A stretch of DNA of 40,596 nt. Source: a bacterium (GTDB taxonomy: Bacteria; Planctomycetota; B15-G4). Within the stretch, counting starts at the first letter, position 1; each line of letters starts with the position of its first letter. The notes under the pieces were generated by a model. It was not told the origin of the DNA, ran no database searches, and worked only from the letters and a program-made list of their open reading frames with translations. The position numbers and the translations under genes are program-made. Positions 1-8,243 of this stretch are shown piece by piece. The stretch lies in assembly GCA_030428785.1 (NCBI GenBank), contig JAUIEF010000023.1, positions 1 through 40,596 of the forward strand, in the 5' to 3' direction.

Positions 1-725
1 CGCGAGTAGCGCTTCATGTAGCGGGCGACGCCCGGCGCCTCGTACCACACGCCGTCGACGGACGCGGCGAGCGCCTCCCAGTTCACGGGCTCCGCGAGGG
101 CGGCGGGTTGCGCGGTGGGGAGGCCCTGGAGCTTGTCGCGGTCGAGGTCCGGGAGGCGGGCCGGCGAGGTGCGCGGCCCGTTGCCCGTGTACACGGGTCG
201 GAACGACTTCGTCGCCGGGATCTCTGACACGACGGTGAGCACCTCGACCTGACGGAGCTGCGGGCGGTTGCCCGGCGTCGGCTCGCTCACGCAGGTGACC
301 ACCGACGAGTCGACAGGGACCTGGCGCGGCAGCTTGTCGCCGATGTTGAGCTCGTGGTTGTAGCGGTACCCGTGGCCCACGCCCGGCGCGGTGTCGAAGA
401 TCGTGTTGTCGAGGCCCTGCCAGAGCGTGACGGCGCTCGGGTTCACCATGGTGCCGTCGCGCCACCAGTCTCCTTCGGGGACGTACGACGTCTCGGGCGT
501 GATCTCGGTGATCGTGATCGGGCCGAGCACCCACCAGTCGCCGTTCACGTACCTCCCGCAGATCTCGTTCGTCTGGAACTCCCACCGAACGCCGCGGATC
601 GTGAGGCTGTCGGTGAGGAAGGTGCCCTCGTTCGGGTTGCCCGCGGACTGCGCGGGTGCGACGGGGGCGAGACATGCGACGGCGAGGGCGCTCGCGAGCA
701 TCGTGCTGAGACCTGTGCGTTGCAT
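1..725 (-). CDS. Secreted protein of unknown function (3' end beyond window)
   Basis: The frame is open from an ATG at 725 to the left edge, so the C-terminus is missing (about 241 residues visible). A strong ribosome binding site (AGGAGGAG, complement of 731-738) lies 6 nt before the ATG. The N-terminus is a classical signal peptide: MQRTGLS, then an Ala/Leu-rich core ending APAQ at about residue 25. The mature part starts with aromatic-rich, beta-looking sequence (VRWEFQTNEICGRYVNGDWW, about residues 45-64) and has few Cys. I do not recognise a family. The composition resembles the extracellular proteins common in Planctomycetota. It is transcribed divergently from the FG-GAP protein at 1034, sharing a palindrome-rich region of about 310 bp. 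Confidence 0.8.
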   Translation of the reverse strand, partial: MQRTGLSTMLASALAVACLAPVAPAQSAGNPNEGTFLTDSLTIRGVRWEFQTNEICGRYVNGDWWVLGPITITEITPETSYVPEGDWWRDGTMVNPSAVTLWQGLDNTIFDTAPGVGHGYRYNHELNIGDKLPRQVPVDSSVVTCVSEPTPGNRPQLRQVEVLTVVSEIPATKSFRPVYTGNGPRTSPARLPDLDRDKLQGLPTAQPAALAEPVNWEALAASVDGVWYEAPGVARYMKRYS

Positions 726-874
726 CTGTGCTCCTCCTGTGGTGACCGACCGACGGCACGCCAGGCCACGCGCCTGGTGCGCCCCGGTCGTCCCCGTTCG
801 TGTCGCGTGCTGCGCGGATCGTTCATGGAGCGGGCTCCGGGACGACGCGTGCACGACGAGTAGCCGGAGACATC

Positions 875-891
875 CGTGTCGTGCGGACACG
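875..891. promoter_or_regulatory. Short inverted repeat in divergent promoter region
   Basis: CGTGTC and GACACG flank a 5-nt spacer (GTGCG). It lies in the region between the divergent genes at 725 (minus) and 1034 (plus), 15 bp before two further palindromes. On its own a 6-bp arm could occur by chance in such GC-rich DNA. The position makes an operator or a 5'-UTR hairpin possible. Confidence 0.3.
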
Positions 892-905
892 CCGCGGTTC
901 ATCCG

Positions 906-934
906 GATTCGACGAATCGTGCGACATGTCGCAC
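906..934. promoter_or_regulatory. Two abutting perfect palindromes (candidate operators)
   Basis: GATTCGACGAATC (906-918; 6-bp arms around one base) is followed directly by GTGCGACATGTCGCAC (919-934), a perfect 16-bp palindrome. They sit about 40 bp before a TAGACT -10-like box (973-978) and 100-128 bp before the start at 1034, in the region shared with the divergent gene at 725. Perfect palindromes of this length are typical of dimeric repressor or activator sites. No regulator gene is adjacent, so the binding protein is unknown. Confidence 0.5.
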
Positions 935-972
935 CGCGTCGCGCGATGTGTCACCGGGCGTCCGACTGCCTG

Positions 973-978
973 TAGACT
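973..978 (+). promoter_or_regulatory. Putative -10 box (TAGACT) for the FG-GAP protein
   Basis: TAGACT matches TATAAT at 4 of 6 positions, including the key T-A...T, and lies 55 nt before the start codon at 1034. The same TAGACT(C) string precedes the genes at 16890 and 19300, and TATACTCC precedes the sigma gene at 6580, which suggests a shared promoter form. No good -35 hexamer is visible at 16-18 bp. Confidence 0.4.
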
Positions 979-1033
979 CCGCGCATCGCGTCGCCCCACG
1001 ACATCGCGTCCTACACCCCGAAGGGAAATCCCC

Positions 1034-2785
1034 ATGCGCTACTTCCATCCTTCGCTCGTCCTGGCATCGATGCTGCTCACCCTCGTGCCGGGCGCACGCG
1101 CGCAGGGCGCGGGCCAGCCGGGATCACCTCCGACGCCGCCGCCGCCGATAGGCGACGCACACTTCGGTGAGATCGTCGCCGGCCACTTCACGTCGAGGCT
1201 GCACGTCGACGCGGCATTCCTCGACGACGACGAGCTCGTGCTGCTCATGCTGCCCGAGGTGTTCCGCACGCGTGTGTCGGGCGGCTACACGACGTCCGTG
1301 AACGACGTCGCCGCATTCCCCGAACCGGTGACCGACGGATTCGACGGTCTGCTCGTCGTCGGGCCGTCGGGACTCCAGCGGCTCACGTGGAACCTGGCGT
1401 CCGAGAGCTGGGACGTGCTCACCGTCGGCACGTCGGCCTGGGAGGACGCACGGCTCGTGGAGGTCGGCGACCTGGACGGGGCGGGAGAGGTCGACGTGGT
1501 CGCGGCAGGCGCGGCGTCGGACACGGTGCTCGTCGCGCACGGTGTCATCGGCGGCACCTTCGGCAGCACGACCACCTTCACCACGGACTCGGGAGAGGCG
1601 ATCCGCGAGGTCCACCTGCTCGACTGGGACCCGCCGGGCGGACCCTACGACGCGTCCGACGAGATCGTCCTCGTGACGGACGCCGGCGTCGAGGTCTACG
1701 ACGCCGGCGGTGTGTTGCTCGACGCGGTCGCCTGGACGGCGTGGCCGCTCATCGGCGTCGAGGTGCACGGGCAGGGCGGCATGCAGCGCCTGGCGGCCGT
1801 GACGAGCACCGACGGCGGCATCACCGAGTCGGTCGTCGTGCTGAGCCGGTGGGGCACGGAGGGACCGTTCGCGATCGGCTCGCCGGGGGTCGTGTCCGTC
1901 GACACCTGGGACCACGACGGCGACGGGGACACCGACCTCGTGTTCAACATCGACTCCGCCCCGGAGCTGCTGCGGCTGCGGTTCCACTCGCCGAACGAGC
2001 CGGGCGCGACCGCCACGTTCGACCCGTCCACGGGCCTCTCGAGCCTGCCGTTCGGCGACCCGGGCCGAGACCCCTCGGGCAACGCGGCGCGTGTCGTGGT
2101 CGCCGACTTCGACCATGACGGCGACGAGGACCTGCTCGCCCCCGCGCAGGGGGACTACAACGGCGGCATCCCCGGCAGCGCGGTGTTCAGCGAGGTGCAC
2201 CTCCTGCGCGGCGTCGAGGCGGCCCCGCACGGCGCGCTCCAGGTGGGCATGAGCGCGGCGTTCATCGGTGCCCCGGAGGGCGGCCCCGAGACCGAGAACC
2301 ACGCCTGGTTCAGCCTCGCGCCGCCCTCGCAGGACATCACCCTGAAGCCGGGCCTGACACTGAAGTGGACGTTCGACGTGTGGCGCGCCGACGCGCTCGA
2401 CGGCCGCATGGACGCCGACCCGCACCACACGAGCGGACCGCTCCCTCCGACGATCGACGACTACTGGTTCGACCTGGAGCAGTCGTCGATCACGTTCGAC
2501 GACATCTACATCGTCGTCGTGCGGCAGGTCGGCGTGGACGGGAGCAACGTCGTGAAGCAGGTCGGTCCGGCGCACTCCGGGCTCTTCGGGGACATGACGA
2601 GCTACGAGGCGATCGTGCAGCTGCCGGGGCTCGTCACGGCGACGGCGGCGTTCGACTCGGGCGACGAGGGCTCAGAGGCGGGCGGCCTCGGCACCGGCCC
2701 CACGCCGCCGGACAGCGATGAGGACGAGGGTGTCCGTGGCACCGGCGGGACCGCCGGAGGGAGCGCGGGCGGCTCGATGCCCTGA
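1034..2785 (+). CDS. Secreted FG-GAP/VCBS repeat protein
   Basis: 583 residues. The ATG at 1034 is chosen because it opens a clean signal peptide (MRYFHPSLVLASMLLTLVPG, cleavage after ARAQ near residue 24) and follows an AAGGGA ribosome binding site. The body has Asp-rich calcium-binding loops of the FG-GAP/VCBS type: DLDGAGEVDVVAAG (about residue 150), DHDGDGDTDLVF (about 291) and DFDHDGDEDLLAP (about 358). These are usually blades of a beta-propeller. The last 40 residues are Gly/Ser/Asp-rich low complexity. It is probably an extracellular or cell-surface binding protein with no catalytic motif visible. It ends 5 nt from the convergent CHAT gene, leaving no room for a separate terminator. 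Confidence 0.85.
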   Translation: MRYFHPSLVLASMLLTLVPGARAQGAGQPGSPPTPPPPIGDAHFGEIVAGHFTSRLHVDAAFLDDDELVLLMLPEVFRTRVSGGYTTSVNDVAAFPEPVTDGFDGLLVVGPSGLQRLTWNLASESWDVLTVGTSAWEDARLVEVGDLDGAGEVDVVAAGAASDTVLVAHGVIGGTFGSTTTFTTDSGEAIREVHLLDWDPPGGPYDASDEIVLVTDAGVEVYDAGGVLLDAVAWTAWPLIGVEVHGQGGMQRLAAVTSTDGGITESVVVLSRWGTEGPFAIGSPGVVSVDTWDHDGDGDTDLVFNIDSAPELLRLRFHSPNEPGATATFDPSTGLSSLPFGDPGRDPSGNAARVVVADFDHDGDEDLLAPAQGDYNGGIPGSAVFSEVHLLRGVEAAPHGALQVGMSAAFIGAPEGGPETENHAWFSLAPPSQDITLKPGLTLKWTFDVWRADALDGRMDADPHHTSGPLPPTIDDYWFDLEQSSITFDDIYIVVVRQVGVDGSNVVKQVGPAHSGLFGDMTSYEAIVQLPGLVTATAAFDSGDEGSEAGGLGTGPTPPDSDEDEGVRGTGGTAGGSAGGSMP

Positions 2786-2790
2786 CGTCC

Positions 2791-5286
2791 TCAGACGCGC
2801 GGTGACGCTCGCCGCCGGGCCGCCAGCACGACGGCGGCCGACGCGGCGAGCGCCACCGCGCCCACGACGAGGCCGACGGGCCCGCGCCACCAGGGCGCCG
2901 GCCACGACGCCTCGTTCCCCAGCCCCACGACGCGCAGCACGGCGTGGTGGACCGGGTCGTCGAAACGCGCGTCGCGAAGGAGCTCCTCGCGAGCGGCCCG
3001 CAGCGCCTCGGCGGCGGTCTCGCCGCGCTCGAGGCCGCGGTGGAACGCGGTCGAGAGCCGACGCGCGGCCTCCACGTCGAGGTCGTACGGCGACGTGACG
3101 ACGACCCGCGCGCCGGCCTCGAGGAAGGCGCCCGCGAGGTCGGCCGCTCCCTGGTCCCCGGCGCGCAGCGGTCCGCGACCCGTCCGGCATGCGGTGAGGA
3201 CGACCACGGGAGGCGGGCGGATCCGTTCGACGATGTCGGCGGCGCGCAGCAGTCCGTCGTGCTCCGCGGTGGCGGCGACCACGAGCGTCGCGGGACGCTC
3301 GGCGAGCAGGTCGTATGCGCCGTGGCCGAGGAACTGCAGCACGCCGACGCGCTCCAGCGGCGCGGCGGAGAGCGTGTCGACCGACACCTCGGGACCGTGG
3401 AGCACGTGCGCCTCGTCGTAGGGCCGGACGATCCGGGCCGCGTCCTCCGGCTCCAGGGAGAGGGGGGCGAGGTCGGGCGCCAGCGCGAGCGCGGCGGCGG
3501 GGACGGGCGGCGCCGACGCGATCCACGCGGTGCGGGGCGCGACGGGTGCGGTCCGAGCCGCCCGCGCACGCGCGAACGGCAACGAGGGGAGGTGCGAGAT
3601 CGCCCACGCCGTGCCGGCGGAGCCGCCGCGGGCGGGGAGCGCCTCGAACGCGAGCTCCAGGAGCAGCGTGTCGCCGACGACCGTGAGCGCGTCCCAGCGT
3701 CCCGTCCGATCGGCGAGCGACGACGGCAGGAGGTGTCCCGCGAGCGCGCGCAGCGCGGCGGGTGACGCGGAGCCCTCGTCCGGAGAGCGGCGCCCGGCCA
3801 TCCACGTCGCGGACGCCGCGTCGATCGCGCGCTGCAGGGTGTCCTTCGCGGGCAGCTCGACGACAGTCGGCGCCGCGTCGTCGAGGGCGACGAGGATCGA
3901 GATCCTCGGACCGGGAACGAGGACGAGCAGCCCGCTGCGAGGGCCGAGGCGCAGCACGTCGCGCAACGTCGTCGCGAGCGAGGCGGGCGCGGGCGGAGCG
4001 CCGCGCGCGAGCCGTCCGAGGGACTGCGCGCGGTCCACGAGACGGAGCGCGAGCTCGGCGGCCGCCGGCCCGCCGTCGAGCGCGGCCGCGATCCTCGTGC
4101 GCTCGACGAGGAGGGCGCGCACGTGCGCGTAGTGCAGCGGCCCGTAGCCGCCCTCGCGTGGTTCGAGGGCGGCCCACCGCTCGAGGAATGCCTCCCACGC
4201 CGCCGTCAACGCCGCGTCGCGGTCGCGCAGCTCCGCGTCTCCCGCGCCGGTGGCCAGCGCGAGTCGCGCCTCGGCGATGACGAGCGCCTCGCGTCCCGCC
4301 TCGCCCTCGGTCGAGGCGTCCACGTGCTCGCGCGCCACCGCGAGCAGGCGCCGCGCCTCGTCCGGGTCATCGCGGGCGAGCGCGAGCTCCGCGAGCTCCG
4401 TCCCCGGGAGGACGCGCCCCGCGGAGTGGTCCGGCGGGAGTTCGTCGAGCACCTCTCGCAGGATCCGGTCGGCGCGGTCGGCGAGCGCCGGATCGTCGGC
4501 GGCGGCATCGGCGAGCGCGATGCCCAGGATCCGTCGCAACCTCGCCCGCGGGAGCGCCGCGTCCATGCGCGGGTCCGCGAGCCGCGACGCGACGAACGAC
4601 TCGAGCTCCCGGATCGATTCGGACTCGTGCCGCATCGCGATGAGCAGCGCGCGGTGCTCGCCCGAGGCCAGCCACTCGTTGAGGACGGAGGCCTCGTCCT
4701 CGGCGGCGCACGCGTCGACGAGGAGCGCCTCGCGCTCGAACCAGTGCGCCGCGGGCTGCTCGAGTCCCCATCGCCGGTACACCTCGCCGCGCTGCCCGAA
4801 GGCGAAGGCGCGCGCGCGAGCGCGGTCCCGCTCCGACAGGCCGTTGTCCGGGTCGTCGAGCGAGTCCAGGAGCTCCGTGATGCGGCGCTGCGCCGACCGG
4901 AATCGTTGCAGATCGATCTCGAGCTGGATCGCGGTGTTGCGCCAGAACGCACGCCACGCGGGGGCCTTGCCGTAGGTCGAGTCGCCCAGGGTCGCCAGGG
5001 CACGGTCGAGGAGCTCGACCACGGCGCCGGGGGAGCCGTCGGCCATCGCCGCCGCGGCCTCGTCCCACGCGCGCATCGCGGCGTCGAACCGCGCCTTCTC
5101 CGGGTCGACCGGATCCGAACCGTCGTCCGACGCGGCGACCTGCGCGGCGTCCTGTGCTGCGGCGGACGGCGCGAGCGCTCCCGTCAGCGCGACGAGAAGG
5201 ACAGCGGCCGCTCGAACGCGGCGACCGCCTCGTCGGGATCGTCCCCGGAGAACGCCTCGACGACGAGCATCACCGTGTCGGGCCAT
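2791..5286 (-). CDS. CHAT-domain (caspase-like) protease with signal peptide and C-terminal membrane anchor
   Basis: 831 residues from the ATG at 5286, the nearest start before a hydrophobic signal (RAAAVLLVALTGALAPSAAA, about residues 24-43). The start overlaps the preceding gene by about 100 nt; longer in-frame starts exist upstream. Residues about 60-560 are Ala/Leu/Glu/Arg-rich helices, compatible with degenerate TPRs. The CHAT domain is C-terminal (about 590-795), with the catalytic pair in standard context: His655 in LGHGAYDLL and Cys700 in LTACRTG. A single hydrophobic segment (about 803-822) is followed by ARRRASPRV. With an N-terminal signal and a positive C-terminal tail, the protease domain is predicted in the periplasm, which is unusual because most CHAT proteases are cytoplasmic. 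It is the third gene of the ECF sigma operon, so it may cleave the neighbouring membrane protein (inference). Confidence 0.85.
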   Translation of the reverse strand: MARHGDARRRGVLRGRSRRGGRRVRAAAVLLVALTGALAPSAAAQDAAQVAASDDGSDPVDPEKARFDAAMRAWDEAAAAMADGSPGAVVELLDRALATLGDSTYGKAPAWRAFWRNTAIQLEIDLQRFRSAQRRITELLDSLDDPDNGLSERDRARARAFAFGQRGEVYRRWGLEQPAAHWFEREALLVDACAAEDEASVLNEWLASGEHRALLIAMRHESESIRELESFVASRLADPRMDAALPRARLRRILGIALADAAADDPALADRADRILREVLDELPPDHSAGRVLPGTELAELALARDDPDEARRLLAVAREHVDASTEGEAGREALVIAEARLALATGAGDAELRDRDAALTAAWEAFLERWAALEPREGGYGPLHYAHVRALLVERTRIAAALDGGPAAAELALRLVDRAQSLGRLARGAPPAPASLATTLRDVLRLGPRSGLLVLVPGPRISILVALDDAAPTVVELPAKDTLQRAIDAASATWMAGRRSPDEGSASPAALRALAGHLLPSSLADRTGRWDALTVVGDTLLLELAFEALPARGGSAGTAWAISHLPSLPFARARAARTAPVAPRTAWIASAPPVPAAALALAPDLAPLSLEPEDAARIVRPYDEAHVLHGPEVSVDTLSAAPLERVGVLQFLGHGAYDLLAERPATLVVAATAEHDGLLRAADIVERIRPPPVVVLTACRTGRGPLRAGDQGAADLAGAFLEAGARVVVTSPYDLDVEAARRLSTAFHRGLERGETAAEALRAAREELLRDARFDDPVHHAVLRVVGLGNEASWPAPWWRGPVGLVVGAVALAASAAVVLAARRRASPRV

Positions 5287-5882
5287 GAGGCGGCGTCGGA
5301 GCGCTCCTTCGCGGGGACGAGCCAGGTGGTCGTGTCGAGAGGCCCGCTCTGCGTGAGCGTCTCGCGATCCGTCGGGTCGATGATACGGACCCCGTACGTC
5401 CACGTCGGCATCGCGCGCGGGAAGTCCCACTGGATCACCGTGAGGTCGTCGGGCGACGCGAGCTCCGCCGGCGGGCGGACGATCCGCGGAGCGTCGCCGC
5501 CGAGCACGCCGCCGCCCGGGCCCGGTCCCTCGGGCTCGTCGTCACGCGTGAGCACGAAGGCCACGAGCAGCACGGCGGCCGCCGCGAGGAGCGGGACGAT
5601 CCACGAGGTGCGCGACGTGGTCGGGGGGGCGGTGTCCGCGTCCGCCGCGGCATCGGAAGCGCGCTCCGCGCGTGCGAGGTCCCCCGCGCCCGCCGCCGCG
5701 TCGAACGCGCGCTCCACGCGCGCGAGGTCGGCCTCGTCCGCCGCGTCCCGCGCCTCCGCGATCTCGGCCCGCTGCCGCGCGGCGAGCGCGTCCAGGATCC
5801 GGGCCAGCTCCGCGAGCCGCTCCTCGTCCACCTCCGGCTCGCGTTCGGGCCGGTCGCCGTTCCGTCCTTCGGTCGGCGTCAC
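5184..5882 (-). CDS. Single-pass membrane protein, putative anti-sigma factor
   Basis: 232 residues. The start is GTG at 5882 because GTGA overlaps the TGA of the sigma gene by 4 nt, the usual sign of translational coupling. The N-terminal 80 residues are charged, helical and cytoplasmic (DEERLAELARILDALAARQ, then Ala/Asp/Glu/Arg heptad-like sequence). One membrane helix follows at about 94-113 (WIVPLLAAAAVLLVAFVLT). The outer part of about 115 residues begins with an acidic Gly/Pro linker and ends in a beta-rich domain (LTVIQWDFPRAMPTWTYGV), similar in look to fibronectin III. No zinc-binding HxxxCxxC of the ZAS type is present. Topology and position immediately after an ECF sigma gene argue for an anti-sigma role, but the family is not recognised. 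Confidence 0.7.
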   Translation of the reverse strand: MTPTEGRNGDRPEREPEVDEERLAELARILDALAARQRAEIAEARDAADEADLARVERAFDAAAGAGDLARAERASDAAADADTAPPTTSRTSWIVPLLAAAAVLLVAFVLTRDDEPEGPGPGGGVLGGDAPRIVRPPAELASPDDLTVIQWDFPRAMPTWTYGVRIIDPTDRETLTQSGPLDTTTWLVPAKERSDAASWPDTVMLVVEAFSGDDPDEAVAAFERPLSFSSR

Positions 5883-6580
5883 GGCAGGCGCTCCTCGCGC
5901 GTCGCGGCGAGCAGCTCGCGCAGCCGTCCGAGCCCGCGGTAGTAGCGGGACTTCGCCGTGTTGGGCGAGAGGGACAGGTCCGTGGCGATCTCCTCGAACG
6001 TGCGCTGGCGGAAGTGCTTGAGCCGGACGACCTCGGCGTCGGCGGCCGGGAGGCGCTCGAGCGCACGATACACGTCGTCGTAGTCCAGGAGGGTGGCCGT
6101 CTCGTCCGCGTCCTCGCGGACACCGTCCGGCGAGAGCTGGCGCGGCAGCCGTCCGCGCGCCCGCAGCCGGTTCGCGACCTGGAACTGGCAGAAGCGGTAC
6201 GCCCACGTCTCGAGCGTCGCCTGCCCCGCGTAGCTGTCGAGCCGCCGCCAGATCGCGACGAGCGTGTCCTGCACGAGGTCGTCGAGGTCGTCCGGCGAGA
6301 ACGGGTGGCTGAGGCGACCGTTCCGCAGCGCGAGGACGCGCGGCACGAACGCCATGCGGCGCGCGAACTCGCGACGCGCGGCGACCGAGCCGGCGACGGC
6401 GTCGCGCGCGAGGCGCAGGTCGGCGGCGTAGCGGAGCGCGCGGGCGTCGGCGTCGTGCGCGGGGGCGCTCGCGTCGACGTCGACGTTCCCGTGCGCGCGG
6501 GCGTCCGCGGGGCCGGGGGCGCCCGCGCCCGTCGCGGCCTGCGTCTCCGGGGCGCCGGGAGGTGTCGCGTCGTCGGCCAT
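5879..6580 (-). CDS. ECF (sigma-70 family) RNA polymerase sigma factor
   Basis: 233 residues, ATG at 6580 (MADDATPPG). The first 45 residues are Ala/Gly/Pro/Asp-rich and probably disordered. Region 2 lies at about 85-150: DDLDDLVQDTLVAIWRRLDS is the core-binding helix and TLETWAYRFCQFQVANRLR is the -10-reading part. Region 4 lies at about 165-225: LERLPAADAEVVRLKHF, then the helix-turn-helix TFEEIATDLSLSPNTAKSR. It is followed without a gap by a membrane protein and a CHAT protease, so it is likely held inactive until a surface signal arrives. The first gene of an operon whose upstream region holds a TATACT box. Confidence 0.93.
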   Translation of the reverse strand: MADDATPPGAPETQAATGAGAPGPADARAHGNVDVDASAPAHDADARALRYAADLRLARDAVAGSVAARREFARRMAFVPRVLALRNGRLSHPFSPDDLDDLVQDTLVAIWRRLDSYAGQATLETWAYRFCQFQVANRLRARGRLPRQLSPDGVREDADETATLLDYDDVYRALERLPAADAEVVRLKHFRQRTFEEIATDLSLSPNTAKSRYYRGLGRLRELLAATREERLP

Positions 6581-6659
6581 GCCGTCGGGGAGGGCGCCCG
6601 GGCGGGCGCGGAGGGGAACGGACCGCCCGCGCCGGGGTCCGAGGGGCGCGGGTCGGCGG

Positions 6660-6721
6660 AGTATAGCGGCACCCGTGCGCGCGGCATCGCGGAACGCGTC
6701 GATCCGGATCGATCCCGGATC
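6660..6721 (-). promoter_or_regulatory. Putative promoter and inverted repeat before the ECF/CHAT operon
   Basis: On the minus strand TATACT (complement of 6660-6665) matches TATAAT at 5 of 6 bases, about 80 nt before the sigma start at 6580. Upstream of it, GATCCGG (6701-6707) and CCGGATC (6715-6721) form a perfect 7-bp inverted repeat with a 7-bp spacer. No convincing -35, and no GGAAC-type ECF -35, is seen. The rest of the gap (6581-6944), divergent with the aminotransferase gene, shows nothing else. Confidence 0.35.
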
Positions 6722-6944
6722 CGCGTGAACCGCGGCGCGCTCCGCCGACACGCCTGATGCGCGGCGCGGCCGTGCACCCGGCACGAGCGTGATGCGGACG
6801 CCGAGCACGAAGCGATCCCTCCCCGCGATCTCGCCCGTGCCCGGTGCCATGCTCCTTGAGTGTCGGGCGGTCGCGGGACGGTTCACCGGTGACGAAGGCG
6901 CGAAGCCCTGGACGGCGCGCGCGCGGGCGGTGTCCAATCGCGGC

Positions 6945-8243
6945 ATGAGCGCTCCCGCCGCCGCCTGGACCCTCGACCCCTCCGTCGTCTTCCTCAACCA
7001 CGGGAGCTTCGGTGCGTGTCCCGCCGAGGTGCTCGCCGTGCAGGCGGACCTGCGCGCGCGGCTCGAGGCGAACCCCATGGACTTCATGCTGCGGCAGTAC
7101 GAGCCGCTGCTCGACGTCGCGCGGGAGCGGCTCGCGGAGTTCGTCGGCGGGGACCCGGACGGCCTCGCCTTCGTGCCCAACCCGACGACCGGCGTGAACA
7201 CGCTGCTGCGGTCGGTCGCCTTCGCGCCCGGCGACGAGATCGTCGTCACGAGCCACGGCTACAACGCGTGCACCAACGCGGCGCGCGCGGTGTCCGAGGC
7301 GACGGGCGCCGTCGTGGTCGGCGCGGAGCTGCCGTGGCCGATGCCCGCCGACGGGCCGACCGCGGTCGTCGACGCGGTGCTCGGCGCGGTGACGCCGCGC
7401 ACGAAGCTCGTGCTCGTCGACCACGTCACGAGCCCGACCGCGCTCGTGCTGCCCGTGGAGCGGCTCGCCCGTGCGCTCGAGGAACGCGGCGTCGACCTGC
7501 TCGTCGACGGCGCGCACGCGCCGGGCATGCTGCCGCTCGACCTGCGCGCGCTCGACGTGCCGTACTACGCCGGGCACTGCCACAAGTGGATGTGCGCGCC
7601 GAAGGGCGCGGCCTTCATCCACGTGCGCGCGGACCGGCGCGACGCCGTGCGCCCGCTCGTCGTGAGCCACGGACGCAACAGCCCGCGCACGGACCGCTCG
7701 CGCTTCCGCCTCGAGTTCGACTGGACGGGCACGGCCGACAACACGGCGTGGCTCTGCGTGCCCGCCGCGATCGACGCGATGGCCGGGCTCGTCGACGGCG
7801 GCTGGCCGGCGATCCTCGAGTCGAACCGCGCGAAGGCGCTCGCCGCGCGCAACATCCTGTGCGCCGCGCTGCGCGTCGACGAGCCGTGCCCGCCGGAGAT
7901 GGTCGGCAGCATGGCCGCGGTGCCGCTGCCGCTCGACCCGACGGACGGCGCCCGCTCGCCGCTCGAGCCGTCGCCGCTCCAGGCCGCGCTCTGGGAGCGT
8001 CATCGCATCGAGGTGCCCGTGCCGTCCTTCCCGGCGCCGCCGCGCCGCCTCGTCCGCGTGTCGGCGCAGCTCTACAACACGCTGGACCAGTACCACGTGC
8101 TCGCGGAGGCGATCACCCGCGAGCTCTCCGCGGAGCCGGCGGGCCCCGCGCGTGACGCGCCGGGGTCGACCGCCGCGGGAGCCGAGCGCGCGGGCGGACG
8201 CGCCGGCGGCTCGCCGGATGCGGACGACGGAGGCCGCCCGTGA
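6945..8243 (+). CDS. Class V PLP-dependent aminotransferase (isopenicillin-N-epimerase-like)
   Basis: 432 residues from the ATG at 6945 (MSAPAAAWTLDPSVVFLNHG). The opening FLNHGSFGACP is the substrate-loop signature of the isopenicillin N epimerase / cysteine desulfurase-like branch. The cofactor-binding sequence PNPTTGVNTLLRS lies near 82-94, the conserved Asp/His pair near 189-192 (LVDGAHAPGML), and the PLP lysine is K214 in GHCHKWMCAPKG. Family length is about 380-430, so it is full length. The last 35 residues are an Ala/Gly/Asp-rich tail. The GTGA overlap with the next gene shows coupling to an Eis-like acetyltransferase. The substrate cannot be read from sequence; an amine or amino acid is likely. 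Confidence 0.9.
   Translation: MSAPAAAWTLDPSVVFLNHGSFGACPAEVLAVQADLRARLEANPMDFMLRQYEPLLDVARERLAEFVGGDPDGLAFVPNPTTGVNTLLRSVAFAPGDEIVVTSHGYNACTNAARAVSEATGAVVVGAELPWPMPADGPTAVVDAVLGAVTPRTKLVLVDHVTSPTALVLPVERLARALEERGVDLLVDGAHAPGMLPLDLRALDVPYYAGHCHKWMCAPKGAAFIHVRADRRDAVRPLVVSHGRNSPRTDRSRFRLEFDWTGTADNTAWLCVPAAIDAMAGLVDGGWPAILESNRAKALAARNILCAALRVDEPCPPEMVGSMAAVPLPLDPTDGARSPLEPSPLQAALWERHRIEVPVPSFPAPPRRLVRVSAQLYNTLDQYHVLAEAITRELSAEPAGPARDAPGSTAAGAERAGGRAGGSPDADDGGRP

Noticed and set aside
1124..2575. Long minus-strand reading frame opposite the FG-GAP gene
   Set aside because: Arg/His/Asp/Val-rich composition is the typical antisense image of GC-rich coding sequence; the plus strand has a signal peptide and calcium loops.
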